Origin: Bacillus_AB infantis_B
Lineage (GTDB): Bacteria; Bacillota; Bacilli; Bacillales; Cytobacillaceae
Direction: 5' to 3'
DNA length: 64,000 nucleotides
Assembly (NCBI RefSeq): GCF_008180445.1
Contig: NZ_VTER01000012.1
Span: 62,001 to 126,000 of the forward strand
Made by a program: the position numbers and the translations under genes. The notes under the pieces were generated by a model. The model worked only from the letters and a program-made list of their open reading frames with translations. It ran no database searches and had not been told where the DNA came from. This document shows positions 26,267 to 34,521 of the stretch, piece after piece. How positions within the stretch are numbered: position 1 is the first letter of the stretch; every line of letters begins with the position of its first letter.

Positions 26267-27099
26267 GTTTGTCCTCCCAGTTGTGTAATAACGCCTGCTT
26301 CCATCCTGTCTGTATCCGGAAAGGTTCCAGTCCACCTTTCAAAGGCCAGCGCCCCCTGGCAGACAAACATTTTCAGGCCATTCTGGATGGATGCACCTTT
26401 GTTTTTAGCTTCCCGCAAAAATTTGGTTTCAAGCGGGTTATATATAATATCGCTGACAAAAGCACTGGCCTTCAGGTTATAAAGTCCAAAGGGCAATGCA
26501 TTTACGTCGGGCAGCATGCCGATCGGTGTTGTCTGGATGATGATATCATACTCACCCAGTTTTTCTTCTGCCTGCTGGTAGCCGAAAGCATCGGTTCTGA
26601 CAGGAAAGGGGCATTTATCCGCAAGAGCTTCCGCCTTTGCGGCTGTCCGATTGCAGATATCTATTGCCTGAACGCCTTTTTGTGCGAGCGTATAGTAGAT
26701 TGCCTTTGCCGCTCCGCCTGCTCCGGCAATCAGGATTTTTTTCCGGCTGAAATCAGGCACCTCAGAAGCGAGGCCTCTTACATAGCCCTCCCCATCCGTG
26801 TTGTACCCAATCAATTTCCCATCTTTATTGAGGACAGTATTCACCGCCCCGATTGCCTCTGCCAGCTGATCGATTTCATCCAGGAATGGCATGATTTCTG
26901 TTTTATGGGGTACAGTGACATTAAACCCTGCAATCCCGATTGCCTTGAGCCCCTTCACTGCATCCCCTAAATCTTCCCGGCTGACTTTTAGCGGAACATA
27001 GCAGGCATCCAGTCCATATATACCAAACAGATCATTATGCATCGCCGGCGACATTGAGTGGCCAATCGGATCGCCGATTACAGCAAAGAGCTTTTTCAA
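26260..27099 (-). CDS. aroE: Shikimate dehydrogenase (NADP+)
   Basis: 279 residues. Substrate-binding N-terminal domain with FAVIGDPIGHSMSPAMHND and FNVTVPHKTEIMPFLD (catalytic Lys), then a Rossmann domain with ILIAGAGGAAKAIYYTLAQ. It reduces 3-dehydroshikimate in aromatic amino acid synthesis. Position between yqeH and yqeI is the Bacillus order. Start ATG 27099 follows AAGGGGAGAGGGAC. Complete. Confidence 0.97.
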   Translation of the reverse strand: MKKLFAVIGDPIGHSMSPAMHNDLFGIYGLDACYVPLKVSREDLGDAVKGLKAIGIAGFNVTVPHKTEIMPFLDEIDQLAEAIGAVNTVLNKDGKLIGYNTDGEGYVRGLASEVPDFSRKKILIAGAGGAAKAIYYTLAQKGVQAIDICNRTAAKAEALADKCPFPVRTDAFGYQQAEEKLGEYDIIIQTTPIGMLPDVNALPFGLYNLKASAFVSDIIYNPLETKFLREAKNKGASIQNGLKMFVCQGALAFERWTGTFPDTDRMEAGVITQLGGQTC

Positions 27100-27117
27100 G
27101 TCCCTCTCCCCTTTCTG

Positions 27118-28221
27118 TTAAATCAGGGATTTCCTTACCATCGCCTGCACTCCTCTAGGTACATAAGCGGCAACCTTCGTTCCCGGCTCACTTACTGTAA
27201 CCCAGCCCAAACCAGAAATCACAATATCGGTTTTCCCTTCTTTGACAGTGAATTCATGCCTGACAAGCTCAGGGAATTCATCCATCTGTTCAGGGCGGGG
27301 CGGCGTCAGCATTTCCCCTGCGTGCTTCTCATACAGTTCATCTGCATTTTCAAGCTTTGTGCGATGGATATTAATTTCGTTGGATACGTGGCAAATGAAT
27401 GCCTGTCTGCTTCCGCTGATAAAATCCAAGCGCGCCAGGCCGCCAAAAAATAAGGTCTGCCCTTCATTCAGCTGATATACCTTTGGCTTGATTTCCTTTT
27501 TGGGCATAATCACCTTAAAGTCACGCTTATCGACAAAGTGTGCCATCTGATGATGGTTGATGATGCCCGGTGTATCAACAAGAGCTTTGCCATCCTCTAA
27601 AGGTATCTCGATAATATCCAAAGTTGTCCCAGGAAAATGTGAAGTGGTGATGATATCCCCTTCTCCCGTTACCTCCTTAAGGATCCGGTTGATAAAGGTT
27701 GATTTGCCGACATTTGTACAGCCGACTACATATACGTCCTTGCCTTCCCTGTACTCATCTATCGCAGAAGCCACCTCCTGGATCGACTGCCCTTTCGCAG
27801 CACTGACAAGGAACACATCTTCCGGCCGGAGCCCCAGATTTTTCGACTCCTGCTTCATCCAGTTGATCAATTTATTCCGCTTCACTGATTTTGGAAGCAG
27901 ATCTGCTTTATTGCCGACCAAAAGAACCTTGTTGTTCCCTGTAAAACGATGCAGCCCCGGAAGCCAGCTTCCATTGAAATCGAAGATATCGACAATCTTG
28001 ACGATCAGCGCATCGCTTCTTCCGATTTCATTCAGGATTTTAAGAAAATCATCATCAGTCAAGCTGACATCCTGGACCTCATTATAATGCTTGAGGCGGA
28101 AACAGCGCTGGCAGACAATCGCCTCTTTCTCTAGTGCTGATTTTGGCGCGTAGCCGAGCTCCTCGGGATTTTCTGTCTGGACCTTCACTCCGCAGCCTAT
28201 ACATACAAATTGTTCACTCAC
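27118..28221 (-). CDS. yqeH: Ribosome biogenesis GTPase YqeH
   Basis: 367 residues. Circularly permuted GTPase: the G4 motif NKADLLPKS (about 105) comes before G1 GCTNVGKSTFINRI (about 167) and G3 DTPGIINHHQ (about 218). An N-terminal zinc finger with CIGCG and CQRCF and a treble-like C-terminal region complete the YqeH pattern. It acts in 30S maturation. It starts 3 bp after yqeG. Complete. Confidence 0.97.
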   Translation of the reverse strand: MSEQFVCIGCGVKVQTENPEELGYAPKSALEKEAIVCQRCFRLKHYNEVQDVSLTDDDFLKILNEIGRSDALIVKIVDIFDFNGSWLPGLHRFTGNNKVLLVGNKADLLPKSVKRNKLINWMKQESKNLGLRPEDVFLVSAAKGQSIQEVASAIDEYREGKDVYVVGCTNVGKSTFINRILKEVTGEGDIITTSHFPGTTLDIIEIPLEDGKALVDTPGIINHHQMAHFVDKRDFKVIMPKKEIKPKVYQLNEGQTLFFGGLARLDFISGSRQAFICHVSNEINIHRTKLENADELYEKHAGEMLTPPRPEQMDEFPELVRHEFTVKEGKTDIVISGLGWVTVSEPGTKVAAYVPRGVQAMVRKSLI

Positions 28222-28224
28222 ACA

Positions 28225-28740
28225 TTAATCCTCCCATTGAATCTTGCCTTTTTTTCTGAACCAATTTAGAATCCGCCTTTCGACTTTGCGGTTAAATCTT
28301 GTTACAAATCCGTCCGTCTGGGCAACCGGGACGACAAGGATCGTATGGAACCCGCTCCTGTTGCCGCCAAGAACATCAGTCAGCAGCTGGTCACCTATGA
28401 CTACAGTTTCTTCTTTTTTCAGGCCCATTTCACCCAAGGCCCTGTTAAATGCCCTTGTCATCGGCTTGCGCGCCTGGAAGATGAACGGAATGCCCAGGGG
28501 CTCAGAAAAGGCCTTTACACGGTTTTCTTTATTATTCGAAACAATGGTCACCTTAATATTCTGATGCTTCATTTCCTCAAACCATTTGATAAGCTTCGGG
28601 GTCGCAAGAGGCCTGTCCCACTCAACAAGCGTATTGTCCAGGTCAGTGATGATCCCCTTTACTCCCTTTGCCTTAAGGCTTTCGGGTGTTATTTCAAATA
28701 TATTCTTAACATGCTGATCAGGCAAAAAATGCTTTAACAT
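28225..28740 (-). CDS. yqeG: HAD-superfamily phosphatase YqeG
   Basis: 171 residues. HAD IIIA phosphatase with the nucleophile motif GIITDLDNTLVEWDRP near residue 28, motif II VTIVSNNKE, and motif III VVIGDQLLTDVLGGN. Family relatives are phosphatidylglycerophosphate phosphatases, but the substrate in bacilli is uncertain. ATG 28740 has TGAGGTG eight bases upstream; the nine-codon extension is rejected. First gene of the conserved operon that runs to yqeM. Confidence 0.93.
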   Translation of the reverse strand: MLKHFLPDQHVKNIFEITPESLKAKGVKGIITDLDNTLVEWDRPLATPKLIKWFEEMKHQNIKVTIVSNNKENRVKAFSEPLGIPFIFQARKPMTRAFNRALGEMGLKKEETVVIGDQLLTDVLGGNRSGFHTILVVPVAQTDGFVTRFNRKVERRILNWFRKKGKIQWED

Positions 28741-28844
28741 TGAAAACACCTCATTATTTTCATCCATTTTTGCAATGTATCCATCATACCCAATTATAGC
28801 CGCCAGTTCAAAATAAATCTTGAAAAGAGCAATCCTTTTTTAAA

Positions 28845-28919
28845 GGCTGTGTTAGTGTACCTTGGTGATTTTGGGCTCATTCGTGTGAAACTCTGTTTCA
28901 CACGCATTTCAGCACAGCC
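28845..28919. repeat. MITE-like palindromic repeat, family 2, copy 1
   Basis: Terminal inverted repeats GGCTGTG (28845-28851) / CACAGCC (28913-28919) enclose GATTTTGGGCTCATT and an inner hairpin CGTGTGAAAC-TCT-GTTTCACACG. It shares its left end and the GATTTTGGGCTCATT core with the palindrome at 36948-37030. No coding capacity. It lies between yqeG and sda. Confidence 0.75.
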
Positions 28920-29016
28920 ATTTTAAAAGATTCCTGGCAGGCAGTAGATAGATTCTCAGCTTTATTCCAAAAGATAACCAAATATTTTTCGACAAAATCC
29001 AAAGCGCTTCCAGCAT

Positions 29017-29114
29017 GTGGATAACTTTATTCACAAAACCCACTATGTTTTATATAATATTTTCCCATTTATAAACAAAATAATCACAGGTTATCCACCG
29101 GTCTATGTGGATAA
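29017..29114. promoter_or_regulatory. DnaA-box cluster upstream of sda
   Basis: Two perfect boxes TGTGGATAA (29017-29025 and 29106-29114), one TTATCCACC with a single mismatch (29091-29099) and one TTATTCACA with a single mismatch (29028-29036). The last pair form an inverted TTATCCAC/GTGGATAA. In B. subtilis DnaA controls sda, so these sites probably link sporulation to replication status. Confidence 0.85.
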
Positions 29115-29239
29115 TCAGAACGGTTGTTCCTGCCGTTTATTTCTGATAGAGTAAGGGTACAACAAAACATCTTACATTATATGTATATAAATATGCTTTT
29201 TAGAACCGTTATTTTACCGGACAGGAGGTACGGATTTAA

Positions 29240-29380
29240 ATGCGCAAGCTGTCGGACGAACTGCTGATTGAATCTTATTTTAAAGCCAGGGAGCTGAACC
29301 TCAGCCCGGACTTCATCCGCCTGATTGAAACAGAAATCCACAGGCGTTCATTGACACATAAGATAAGGGTTTCCTCTTAA
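29240..29380 (+). CDS. sda: Sporulation checkpoint histidine kinase inhibitor Sda
   Basis: 46 residues: MRKLSDELLIESYFKARELN then a second helix ending RRSLTHKIRVSS. This is the helical-hairpin inhibitor that binds KinA/KinB and stops the sporulation phosphorelay when DNA replication is unfinished. It is too short for most gene callers. ATG 29240 is preceded by ACAGGAGGTACGGATTTAA, followed by a strong terminator, and DnaA boxes lie 126-223 bp upstream. Very close to the B. subtilis protein by recall. Confidence 0.95.
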   Translation: MRKLSDELLIESYFKARELNLSPDFIRLIETEIHRRSLTHKIRVSS

Positions 29381-29424
29381 ACAACAATGATACATACACA
29401 TTCCAGACAGAATGAAAGAACAGA

Positions 29425-29449
29425 GGGTGAGCCCGGAGCTCACCCTTTT
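29425..29449 (+). terminator. Bidirectional terminator between sda and psd
   Basis: GGGTGAGC (29425-29432), loop CCGGA, GCTCACCC (29438-29445), then TTTTG; serves sda and convergent psd. Confidence 0.88.
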
Positions 29450-29472
29450 GCTTTGCTCTCTTATATCAGGAA

Positions 29473-30258
29473 TCACTGCTGCACAAATTCCCCTATTGCT
29501 TCCCCGACCTTGATATGCGCTGGAAGCTGAAGATTGTCCGCAGGCTTGAAGGTGCCTGCTTCAAATAGAAGGACCACGGTCGACCCAAAGGAGAAATAAG
29601 CCATTTCTTTTCCTTTTTCAAGCTGCTCTCCTTCATGTGTCGCTTCAATAGTATTGACAAACATCGCGCCAACCTTAACAATGGCCAGATGGCCAAAAGC
29701 GTGGGCTACCTCCGTAACAGTACGAAAATTTTTGGATAGGGGGGCCTTACCATATTTCAGTCCATGCTTATTGACTGGATAGGATTTGCCGCCCAGGGTC
29801 CATTGCCCTTCTACAGTCCCTGTCACCGGGCTATGAATGCGGTGATAATGGCTCGGGCTTAAGTAAAAAATCATATAATGCCCATTTCTGTATTTCCTCA
29901 GGGCATCCTGATTGCCAAGCATTTCTTCAATGGAATAGACCTTTCCTTTTACGGTGATCATGTGGTCATCCTGAATGATCCCAATATCTTCGATCACTGC
30001 ATCAACCGGACTGCTTGCAGCAGCCGGACTGGCGTCCGCCGGGCGCAGCCCCCCCTTCAGCTGCCGGATGAAGAAGTCGTGAAGTGTAGGATATTCGTCG
30101 ATGGACTTGTCCATTTCTTCCACATTAATATTGTAGGCATTTAAAAATGGCCGAATCATGATGCGGCTCTTTTTCGAGCGTGCAAACCTGCGCAGAAGTG
30201 CAGACGTTCCTTTGCCGTTAGTAAGTTCAATGAACATTCGATATATTGGACGAATCAA
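29473..30258 (-). CDS. psd: Phosphatidylserine decarboxylase proenzyme
   Basis: 261 residues from the preferred TTG start at 30258 (GGAGG eight bases upstream). It decarboxylates phosphatidylserine to phosphatidylethanolamine at the membrane. The self-cleavage site is FGST near residues 224-227, where Ser226 becomes the pyruvoyl group. YLSPSHYHRIHSPVTG near residue 130 and the preceding SPVDAVIEDIG carry the catalytic His/Asp. It is divergent from pssA, so both phosphatidylethanolamine steps share the 125-bp region between their starts. In B. subtilis these two genes are elsewhere. Confidence 0.95.
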   Translation of the reverse strand: MIRPIYRMFIELTNGKGTSALLRRFARSKKSRIMIRPFLNAYNINVEEMDKSIDEYPTLHDFFIRQLKGGLRPADASPAAASSPVDAVIEDIGIIQDDHMITVKGKVYSIEEMLGNQDALRKYRNGHYMIFYLSPSHYHRIHSPVTGTVEGQWTLGGKSYPVNKHGLKYGKAPLSKNFRTVTEVAHAFGHLAIVKVGAMFVNTIEATHEGEQLEKGKEMAYFSFGSTVVLLFEAGTFKPADNLQLPAHIKVGEAIGEFVQQ

Positions 30259-30383
30259 GTTTTCAGCCTCCAGTGTTTGAGAATGCTCTTTACGTACATG
30301 CATAAAAGACTTAAAATAAAATATTATTATATAACAAATCGAAAATAAGTTGTATCCTTTCCGGCTTATAAGGAGTGAAGAGA

Positions 30384-30923
30384 TTGTTCTTATTGGAGGT
30401 TTTTGACAGCACGGTCAAAAAATTAAAGACCCAGACAGCGAATGCTTTAACCCTTCTGAATCTTTCGCTCGGGGGTTTTGCCATCATTTACAGCCTTAAT
30501 GGCAGCCTGAATCTCAGCCTTCTGCTCATTTTTATCGCGGCGCTTGCCGACCGCTTTGACGGCATGCTGGCCAGAAAGCTGAATATCGAATCAGAGCTAG
30601 GCAAACAGCTAGATTCCATGAGTGATATTATATCATTTGGCGTGGCACCGGCGTTACTCATTTATCAATCTATTCTGTTTGATTTCGGGGCTCCCGGCTC
30701 CTTTTTTACCGTCTTTTATATAGCATGCGGTGCTTTCAGGCTGGCCCGCTTCAATATTTCAGAGAATACCGGCTATTTTACCGGGCTGCCGATTACCGCG
30801 GCAGGCTGCCTGGCCACACTCAGTTTTCTGGCTGTCCCATACTTTCCGCAGCATTTTTATTTATACCTCATGATGCTCCTTTCCCTTCTGATGATCAGCC
30901 CATTCAGGCTGAGGAAAATGTAA
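30384..30923 (+). CDS. pssA: CDP-diacylglycerol-serine O-phosphatidyltransferase
   Basis: About 179 residues; integral membrane CDP-alcohol phosphatidyltransferase that makes phosphatidylserine. The signature D-x2-DG-x2-AR-x8-G-x3-D-x3-D is present as ADRFDGMLARKLN followed by ELGKQLDSMSD near residues 55-78, and several hydrophobic helices surround it. The start is uncertain: GTG 30375 overlaps the AAGGAG site, while TTG 30384 is eight bases after it and is preferred. It is divergent from psd. Confidence 0.92.
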   Translation: MFLLEVFDSTVKKLKTQTANALTLLNLSLGGFAIIYSLNGSLNLSLLLIFIAALADRFDGMLARKLNIESELGKQLDSMSDIISFGVAPALLIYQSILFDFGAPGSFFTVFYIACGAFRLARFNISENTGYFTGLPITAAGCLATLSFLAVPYFPQHFYLYLMMLLSLLMISPFRLRKM

Positions 30924-30939
30924 AAGCTAAATTGCATTT

Positions 30940-30972
30940 AAAAAACCGCACAGAATATGTGCGGTTTTCTTT
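30940..30972. terminator. Bidirectional terminator between pssA and the M3 peptidase gene
   Basis: AAAACCGCACA (30942-30952), loop GAATA, TGTGCGGTTTT (30958-30968), flanked by A- and T-runs. Confidence 0.9.
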
Positions 30973-30976
30973 GTTA

Positions 30977-32773
30977 TCACTTTTCAGTCAGGTTCAGGAA
31001 TTCTTCTACATCGTCCATACACAGCTTTACAGCTTTTTCCCAGAAATCAGGCTTAGTCAAATCTGCATTCAAATGCTTCATCGCCAGATCCTCGACTGTC
31101 ATGGCAGCTGTATCTTTAAGCAGGCTGATATACTTTTCTTCATACCCCTTGCCTTCTTCCAGTGCAATAGCATAAATGCCAAGGGAGAAAAGATATCCGA
31201 ATGTATAAGGGAAATTATAGAACGGAACCCCGGTGATATAGAAGTGAAGCTTAGATGACCAGAATGACGGATGATACTCATCCAGAGCATTAGCGTAGGC
31301 TTCTTTCTGAGCATTGAGCATCAGTTCATTAAGGCGCCCGCCGCTTACCATGCCATTTTTGCGCTCATTGTAAAAGCTGGTTTCGAAAAGGAAACGGGCA
31401 TGGATATTCATCAGGAGTGCCACAGAACGCTGAATTTTGTCCTCCAGCAGGGCCAGCTTTTCCTCTTCTGTGGCCGCATTTTTAACAGCTGCGTCAGCCA
31501 CGATCATTTCAGCAAAGGTAGAAGCCGTCTCCGCGACATTCATGCTGTAATTCCTGTTAAGCGGATGCAGATCTTTCATGGCATAAGTATGGAAGCCGTG
31601 GCCCAGTTCATGTGCAAGCGTGGACACGTTTGAAGGCGTCCCGGAATAGGTCATGAAAATCCTGGACTGGCTGCTTTCAGGGAAATAAGTATGGAAACCT
31701 CCTGGACGCTTGCCTGGACGGTCCTCAGCCTCGATCCACTTATTTTCGAATGCCATTTTTGAGAATGAGGTCATTTCCTCGCCAAATTTAGAGAAATGAT
31801 CCAGAATGAATTCTGCTCCCTCCTGATAAGGCACCTTAGTCTCTGTAGAACCAAGCGGAGCATCAAGATCATACCAGCTGAGCTTTTCAAGCCCTAGCAG
31901 GCTTGCTTTTCGGTTCAAAAATTTCACCAGCGGCTGTTTGTTTTTGGAGATAACACCCCACATCGCATCCAGTGTTTCTTTTTTCATCCTGTTGATTTCA
32001 AGCGGCTCTTTCAGAACATCATCCCAGCCGCGCATTTTGTAAACATTCAGCCTGAAGCCGGCAAGATGGTTAAGTGTCTTCGCCAGATAATCCTGTTCTT
32101 TGTCCCAGGCATTTTCCCACTCTTTAAATACATTCTTCCGGACATTTCTTTCCGGGCTTGAAAATTTATTGGCTGCCTGGCCTACAGACAACAGCTGTTC
32201 CTGGCCTTTATCACTGAAAGGAATCCTGATTTTCCCGACGATTACATCATACATCTGTCCCCAGCTGTGGTAACCGTCAATACCGAGTGCATTGATGAGG
32301 GATTCCTCCTGCTTGGAAAGCTTTTCGGCTGCCCTTTCCCGGCGCTCTGTCAGGACGAACTCTAGCTCTGATAATCCATCCGCCTGAAGCAGCTGCTTCC
32401 AGTCCTCATCAGAAAAACCGGCCAGCTTTTCGTCAAAATCAGTCAGCGCATTCTGAAAGCCTGCACTTAGTACTGTGACTGCAGCACGTAGCTCATTGGC
32501 TTTGCTGTCGGCCATATTCTGCGCTTCAAGGCAGCTTACAAATGCTCCTGCCTGGCGCAGTTTCTTGGTGGTTCCTTCAAATTTTTCGATCAAGTTCAGC
32601 AGGGTCTGCTGATCCTGCTCTGCCGATGATGGCTGCCAGCCTTCTGTCAACATGATAAATTCATCGATCAGCTGTTTTGTTTGATCTATATGTACGGCGA
32701 AATCCTTGGAGGAGCTTCCCCCTTCGAAAAAAACATCCAAATCCCAAACTTCTGAATATAAAGCTGTTGCCAT
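30977..32773 (-). CDS. M3 family oligoendopeptidase (PepF-like)
   Basis: 598 residues, soluble zinc metallopeptidase of family M3B. The HExxH motif is in STLAHELGHGFHTYAM, with the third ligand Glu downstream in MNVAETASTFAEMIV. The N-terminal helical part (VWDLDVFFEGGSSSKDF) is typical of the PepF/M3 group with the family start near ...SEVWDL. It is likely a cytoplasmic enzyme degrading short peptides. The gene is monocistronic, with a terminator shared with pssA. The exact subfamily is not resolved. Confidence 0.92.
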   Translation of the reverse strand: MATALYSEVWDLDVFFEGGSSSKDFAVHIDQTKQLIDEFIMLTEGWQPSSAEQDQQTLLNLIEKFEGTTKKLRQAGAFVSCLEAQNMADSKANELRAAVTVLSAGFQNALTDFDEKLAGFSDEDWKQLLQADGLSELEFVLTERRERAAEKLSKQEESLINALGIDGYHSWGQMYDVIVGKIRIPFSDKGQEQLLSVGQAANKFSSPERNVRKNVFKEWENAWDKEQDYLAKTLNHLAGFRLNVYKMRGWDDVLKEPLEINRMKKETLDAMWGVISKNKQPLVKFLNRKASLLGLEKLSWYDLDAPLGSTETKVPYQEGAEFILDHFSKFGEEMTSFSKMAFENKWIEAEDRPGKRPGGFHTYFPESSQSRIFMTYSGTPSNVSTLAHELGHGFHTYAMKDLHPLNRNYSMNVAETASTFAEMIVADAAVKNAATEEEKLALLEDKIQRSVALLMNIHARFLFETSFYNERKNGMVSGGRLNELMLNAQKEAYANALDEYHPSFWSSKLHFYITGVPFYNFPYTFGYLFSLGIYAIALEEGKGYEEKYISLLKDTAAMTVEDLAMKHLNADLTKPDFWEKAVKLCMDDVEEFLNLTEK

Positions 32774-32847
32774 TGTAAGTCCCCCCTTATGTATTCTAGT
32801 CTATTATAAGTTTATTTTTCCGAAATTTCTATCAATATGCACGATTA

Positions 32848-32874
32848 TAAGGGAAGGCCGGCCCACCTTCCCCA
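32848..32874 (-). terminator. Weak terminator after the YjcZ-like gene
   Basis: GGGAAGG / CCTTCCC arms; on the minus strand followed by TTATAAT. Confidence 0.5.
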
Positions 32875-32880
32875 CTGCTG

Positions 32881-33021
32881 CTAGCAGTTGCCATAATAGG
32901 TCCATCCCCCGAACACGATCAGCAGGATCAAGAGTACGACAATCAGCGCATACCATGCACCGCCTGCCCTGTAATAGGGCACTGGCGGAGGCGGCGGGTA
33001 GTACGGATATGGATAATGCAC
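32881..33021 (-). CDS. YjcZ-like small sporulation membrane protein
   Basis: 46 residues starting GTG: MHYPYPYYPPPPPVPYYRAG, then a single transmembrane helix (about 23-39, WYALIVVLLILLIVFGG) and WTYYGNC at the end. The Tyr/Pro-rich N-terminus plus one hydrophobic helix match the YjcZ-type spore micro-proteins that are easily missed. GGGAGG lies ten bases upstream. Position between the M3 peptidase and a small CxxC protein gives no further clue. The family assignment is by pattern. Confidence 0.75.
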   Translation of the reverse strand: MHYPYPYYPPPPPVPYYRAGGAWYALIVVLLILLIVFGGWTYYGNC

Positions 33022-33211
33022 TGCTCTCTTACCTCCCTTCAGACTAAAGCTTCCAGATGAAAATATTCAGACTCTCTGATGTTATTTTATGCTGTACAAA
33101 CGCCCCTGTTTGGGCAAACATGCCGGTTTCCTCTAAAAAGAGCACAAATTTGTAGCAATTCATGGCCGGGTGAATACCCTGCATTATAGCTCACTGGAAC
33201 GGGGGTATTCC

Positions 33212-33361
33212 ATGAAGATCATTTCCATCTGCCGGAGATGCAAAGGAACAGGCCGGGCTTCTGCTTGCAGGCTGTTCAAGAAAACCTGCTCCCTTTGCGG
33301 AGGATCCGGAAAAATAAAAATCACCATCTCAGATCGGCAAAAAAGCACTGGGCACTCATAA
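33212..33361 (+). CDS. Small zinc-finger-like protein with two CxxCxGxG motifs
   Basis: 49 residues: MKIISICRRCKGTGRA, CSLCGGSGKIKI and a polar tail. The two CxxCxGxG motifs are the same zinc-binding unit as in DnaJ, here standing alone, so a single zinc site is likely. GGGGG lies seven bases upstream of ATG 33212; the 14-codon longer reading from 33170 lacks a site. The gene is isolated between a YjcZ-like gene and a lipoprotein. No function can be named. Confidence 0.6.
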   Translation: MKIISICRRCKGTGRASACRLFKKTCSLCGGSGKIKITISDRQKSTGHS

Positions 33362-33441
33362 AGTTTTTCCTTCCTATAGAGATACAAATTTTCAAATGGA
33401 CAAGCATATGGCATCTTTAGGCTCTTTTATGTCTTTTCTGA

Positions 33442-33488
33442 TATAATATTGTCAGCGCACAGGCTTATTAAGAAGCCTGTGCGCTGAC
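33442..33488 (+). promoter_or_regulatory. Possible -10 box followed by a 16-bp perfect palindrome
   Basis: TATAAT at 33442-33447 is followed by GTCAGCGCACAGGCTT (33451-33466), loop ATTAAG, and the exact complement (33473-33488). There is no T-run after it. It would sit at the very 5' end of the lipoprotein mRNA. No convincing -35 box was seen. Confidence 0.55.
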
Positions 33489-33511
33489 TATACATAGCTG
33501 GAGTGGATACA

Positions 33512-34480
33512 ATGAAGTTGAGAATAGCATTAATTCTCCTGTTTTCCTTCACCGTTCTCATTATGCTGACAGGATGCACCCCTGAAAAAGAGGAGCAAAA
33601 CAGCAGCGAGGAGAAGGAACAGCCCGTGACAGAGGAAGCTTATGACATTAAAAAGGCAGAAAAACAGCAGATCAGCAATATTTATGGCCTTGGCTATCCT
33701 GGTAATGATGACGCGCTTTATACAGCAGAAGAAGATGGCCTGAAGTTCTATAAAGACGGACAATGGCTTGAGCAAAATAAAAACAAGCATATGTATACGG
33801 GCTTCCAGGCAGTCGAAAACGGATTTATATCAAGCGGAAAGCCTGCAGAAGGAGCTGGACTGAGAAGCCCGCTCGGCATAATCAGGAGTGATGACAAAGG
33901 AGCTACCCTGTCACAGATCAAGTTCTACGGCAAAGACCAGTTTTATTTCCTGGCGGCAGGCTTCGGCGGAGAAACCTTATACGTCATCAGCCAGGAGCCT
34001 GAATCAGAGCTTGGTGCCGGTGTTTTCCGTTCCACTGATAAAGGAGAGAACTGGGAGCCGGCGGAATTGGAAGGCATGGAGTCTGATACTCTAGGTATGA
34101 TAGCTGTCCATCCTTCAAAGGAAGGCATGATGGCCATGTCTACCCGCTCAGGTATCTTCCTGTCCAATGATTTCGGAAAGACGGTCCAAAGAGTCTCAGA
34201 TCCTGTCATGACCACTGCACTGGCATTTACAGAGGACAGCCTGATCTATTCTTCAGTGGAAAATGAAAAAATCCTCTTAAAAAGCATTGACCTTGCCAGT
34301 TTGGATACTGAGGGGCTTGATATCCCTTTTCTGAGTTATGACAATCCGATTACTTATATTGCCGCCAATTATAAGAAAGCCGGCACCATCTCTTTTTCCA
34401 CCTATTTATATGATATATACGAATCTGCTGATTCCGGAGATCATTGGAACCTGCTGCTGAAGAACGGAAGAATTAAATAA
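33512..34480 (+). CDS. Lipoprotein with BNR/Asp-box repeats (sialidase-like beta-propeller)
   Basis: 322 residues. Lipoprotein signal with lipobox LTGC (Cys at about 23), followed by a Glu/Gln-rich linker. Asp-box-like turns recur: RSDDKGATL, RSTDKGENWEP, LSNDFGKTV and ESADSGDHWNL, which points to a beta-propeller of the exo-sialidase/photosynthesis stability type. No sialidase catalytic set was identified. Start ATG 33512 with GGAG eight bases upstream. It is exported and anchored outside the membrane; its ligand is unknown. Confidence 0.8.
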   Translation: MKLRIALILLFSFTVLIMLTGCTPEKEEQNSSEEKEQPVTEEAYDIKKAEKQQISNIYGLGYPGNDDALYTAEEDGLKFYKDGQWLEQNKNKHMYTGFQAVENGFISSGKPAEGAGLRSPLGIIRSDDKGATLSQIKFYGKDQFYFLAAGFGGETLYVISQEPESELGAGVFRSTDKGENWEPAELEGMESDTLGMIAVHPSKEGMMAMSTRSGIFLSNDFGKTVQRVSDPVMTTALAFTEDSLIYSSVENEKILLKSIDLASLDTEGLDIPFLSYDNPITYIAANYKKAGTISFSTYLYDIYESADSGDHWNLLLKNGRIK

Positions 34481-34484
34481 AGAA

Positions 34485-34512
34485 GAGCACTATCTCCAGT
34501 GCCCTTCCTGTT
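34485..34512. terminator. Weak bidirectional terminator between lipoprotein gene and sigK
   Basis: GAGCACT / AGTGCCC imperfect stem with T-rich flank on the minus strand (TTCTTTATTT). Confidence 0.55.
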
Positions 34513-34521
34513 AAGCAGGGA

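Noticed and set aside
26140..26970. 276-codon plus-strand open frame
   Set aside because: Shadow of aroE and yqeI; no start signal.
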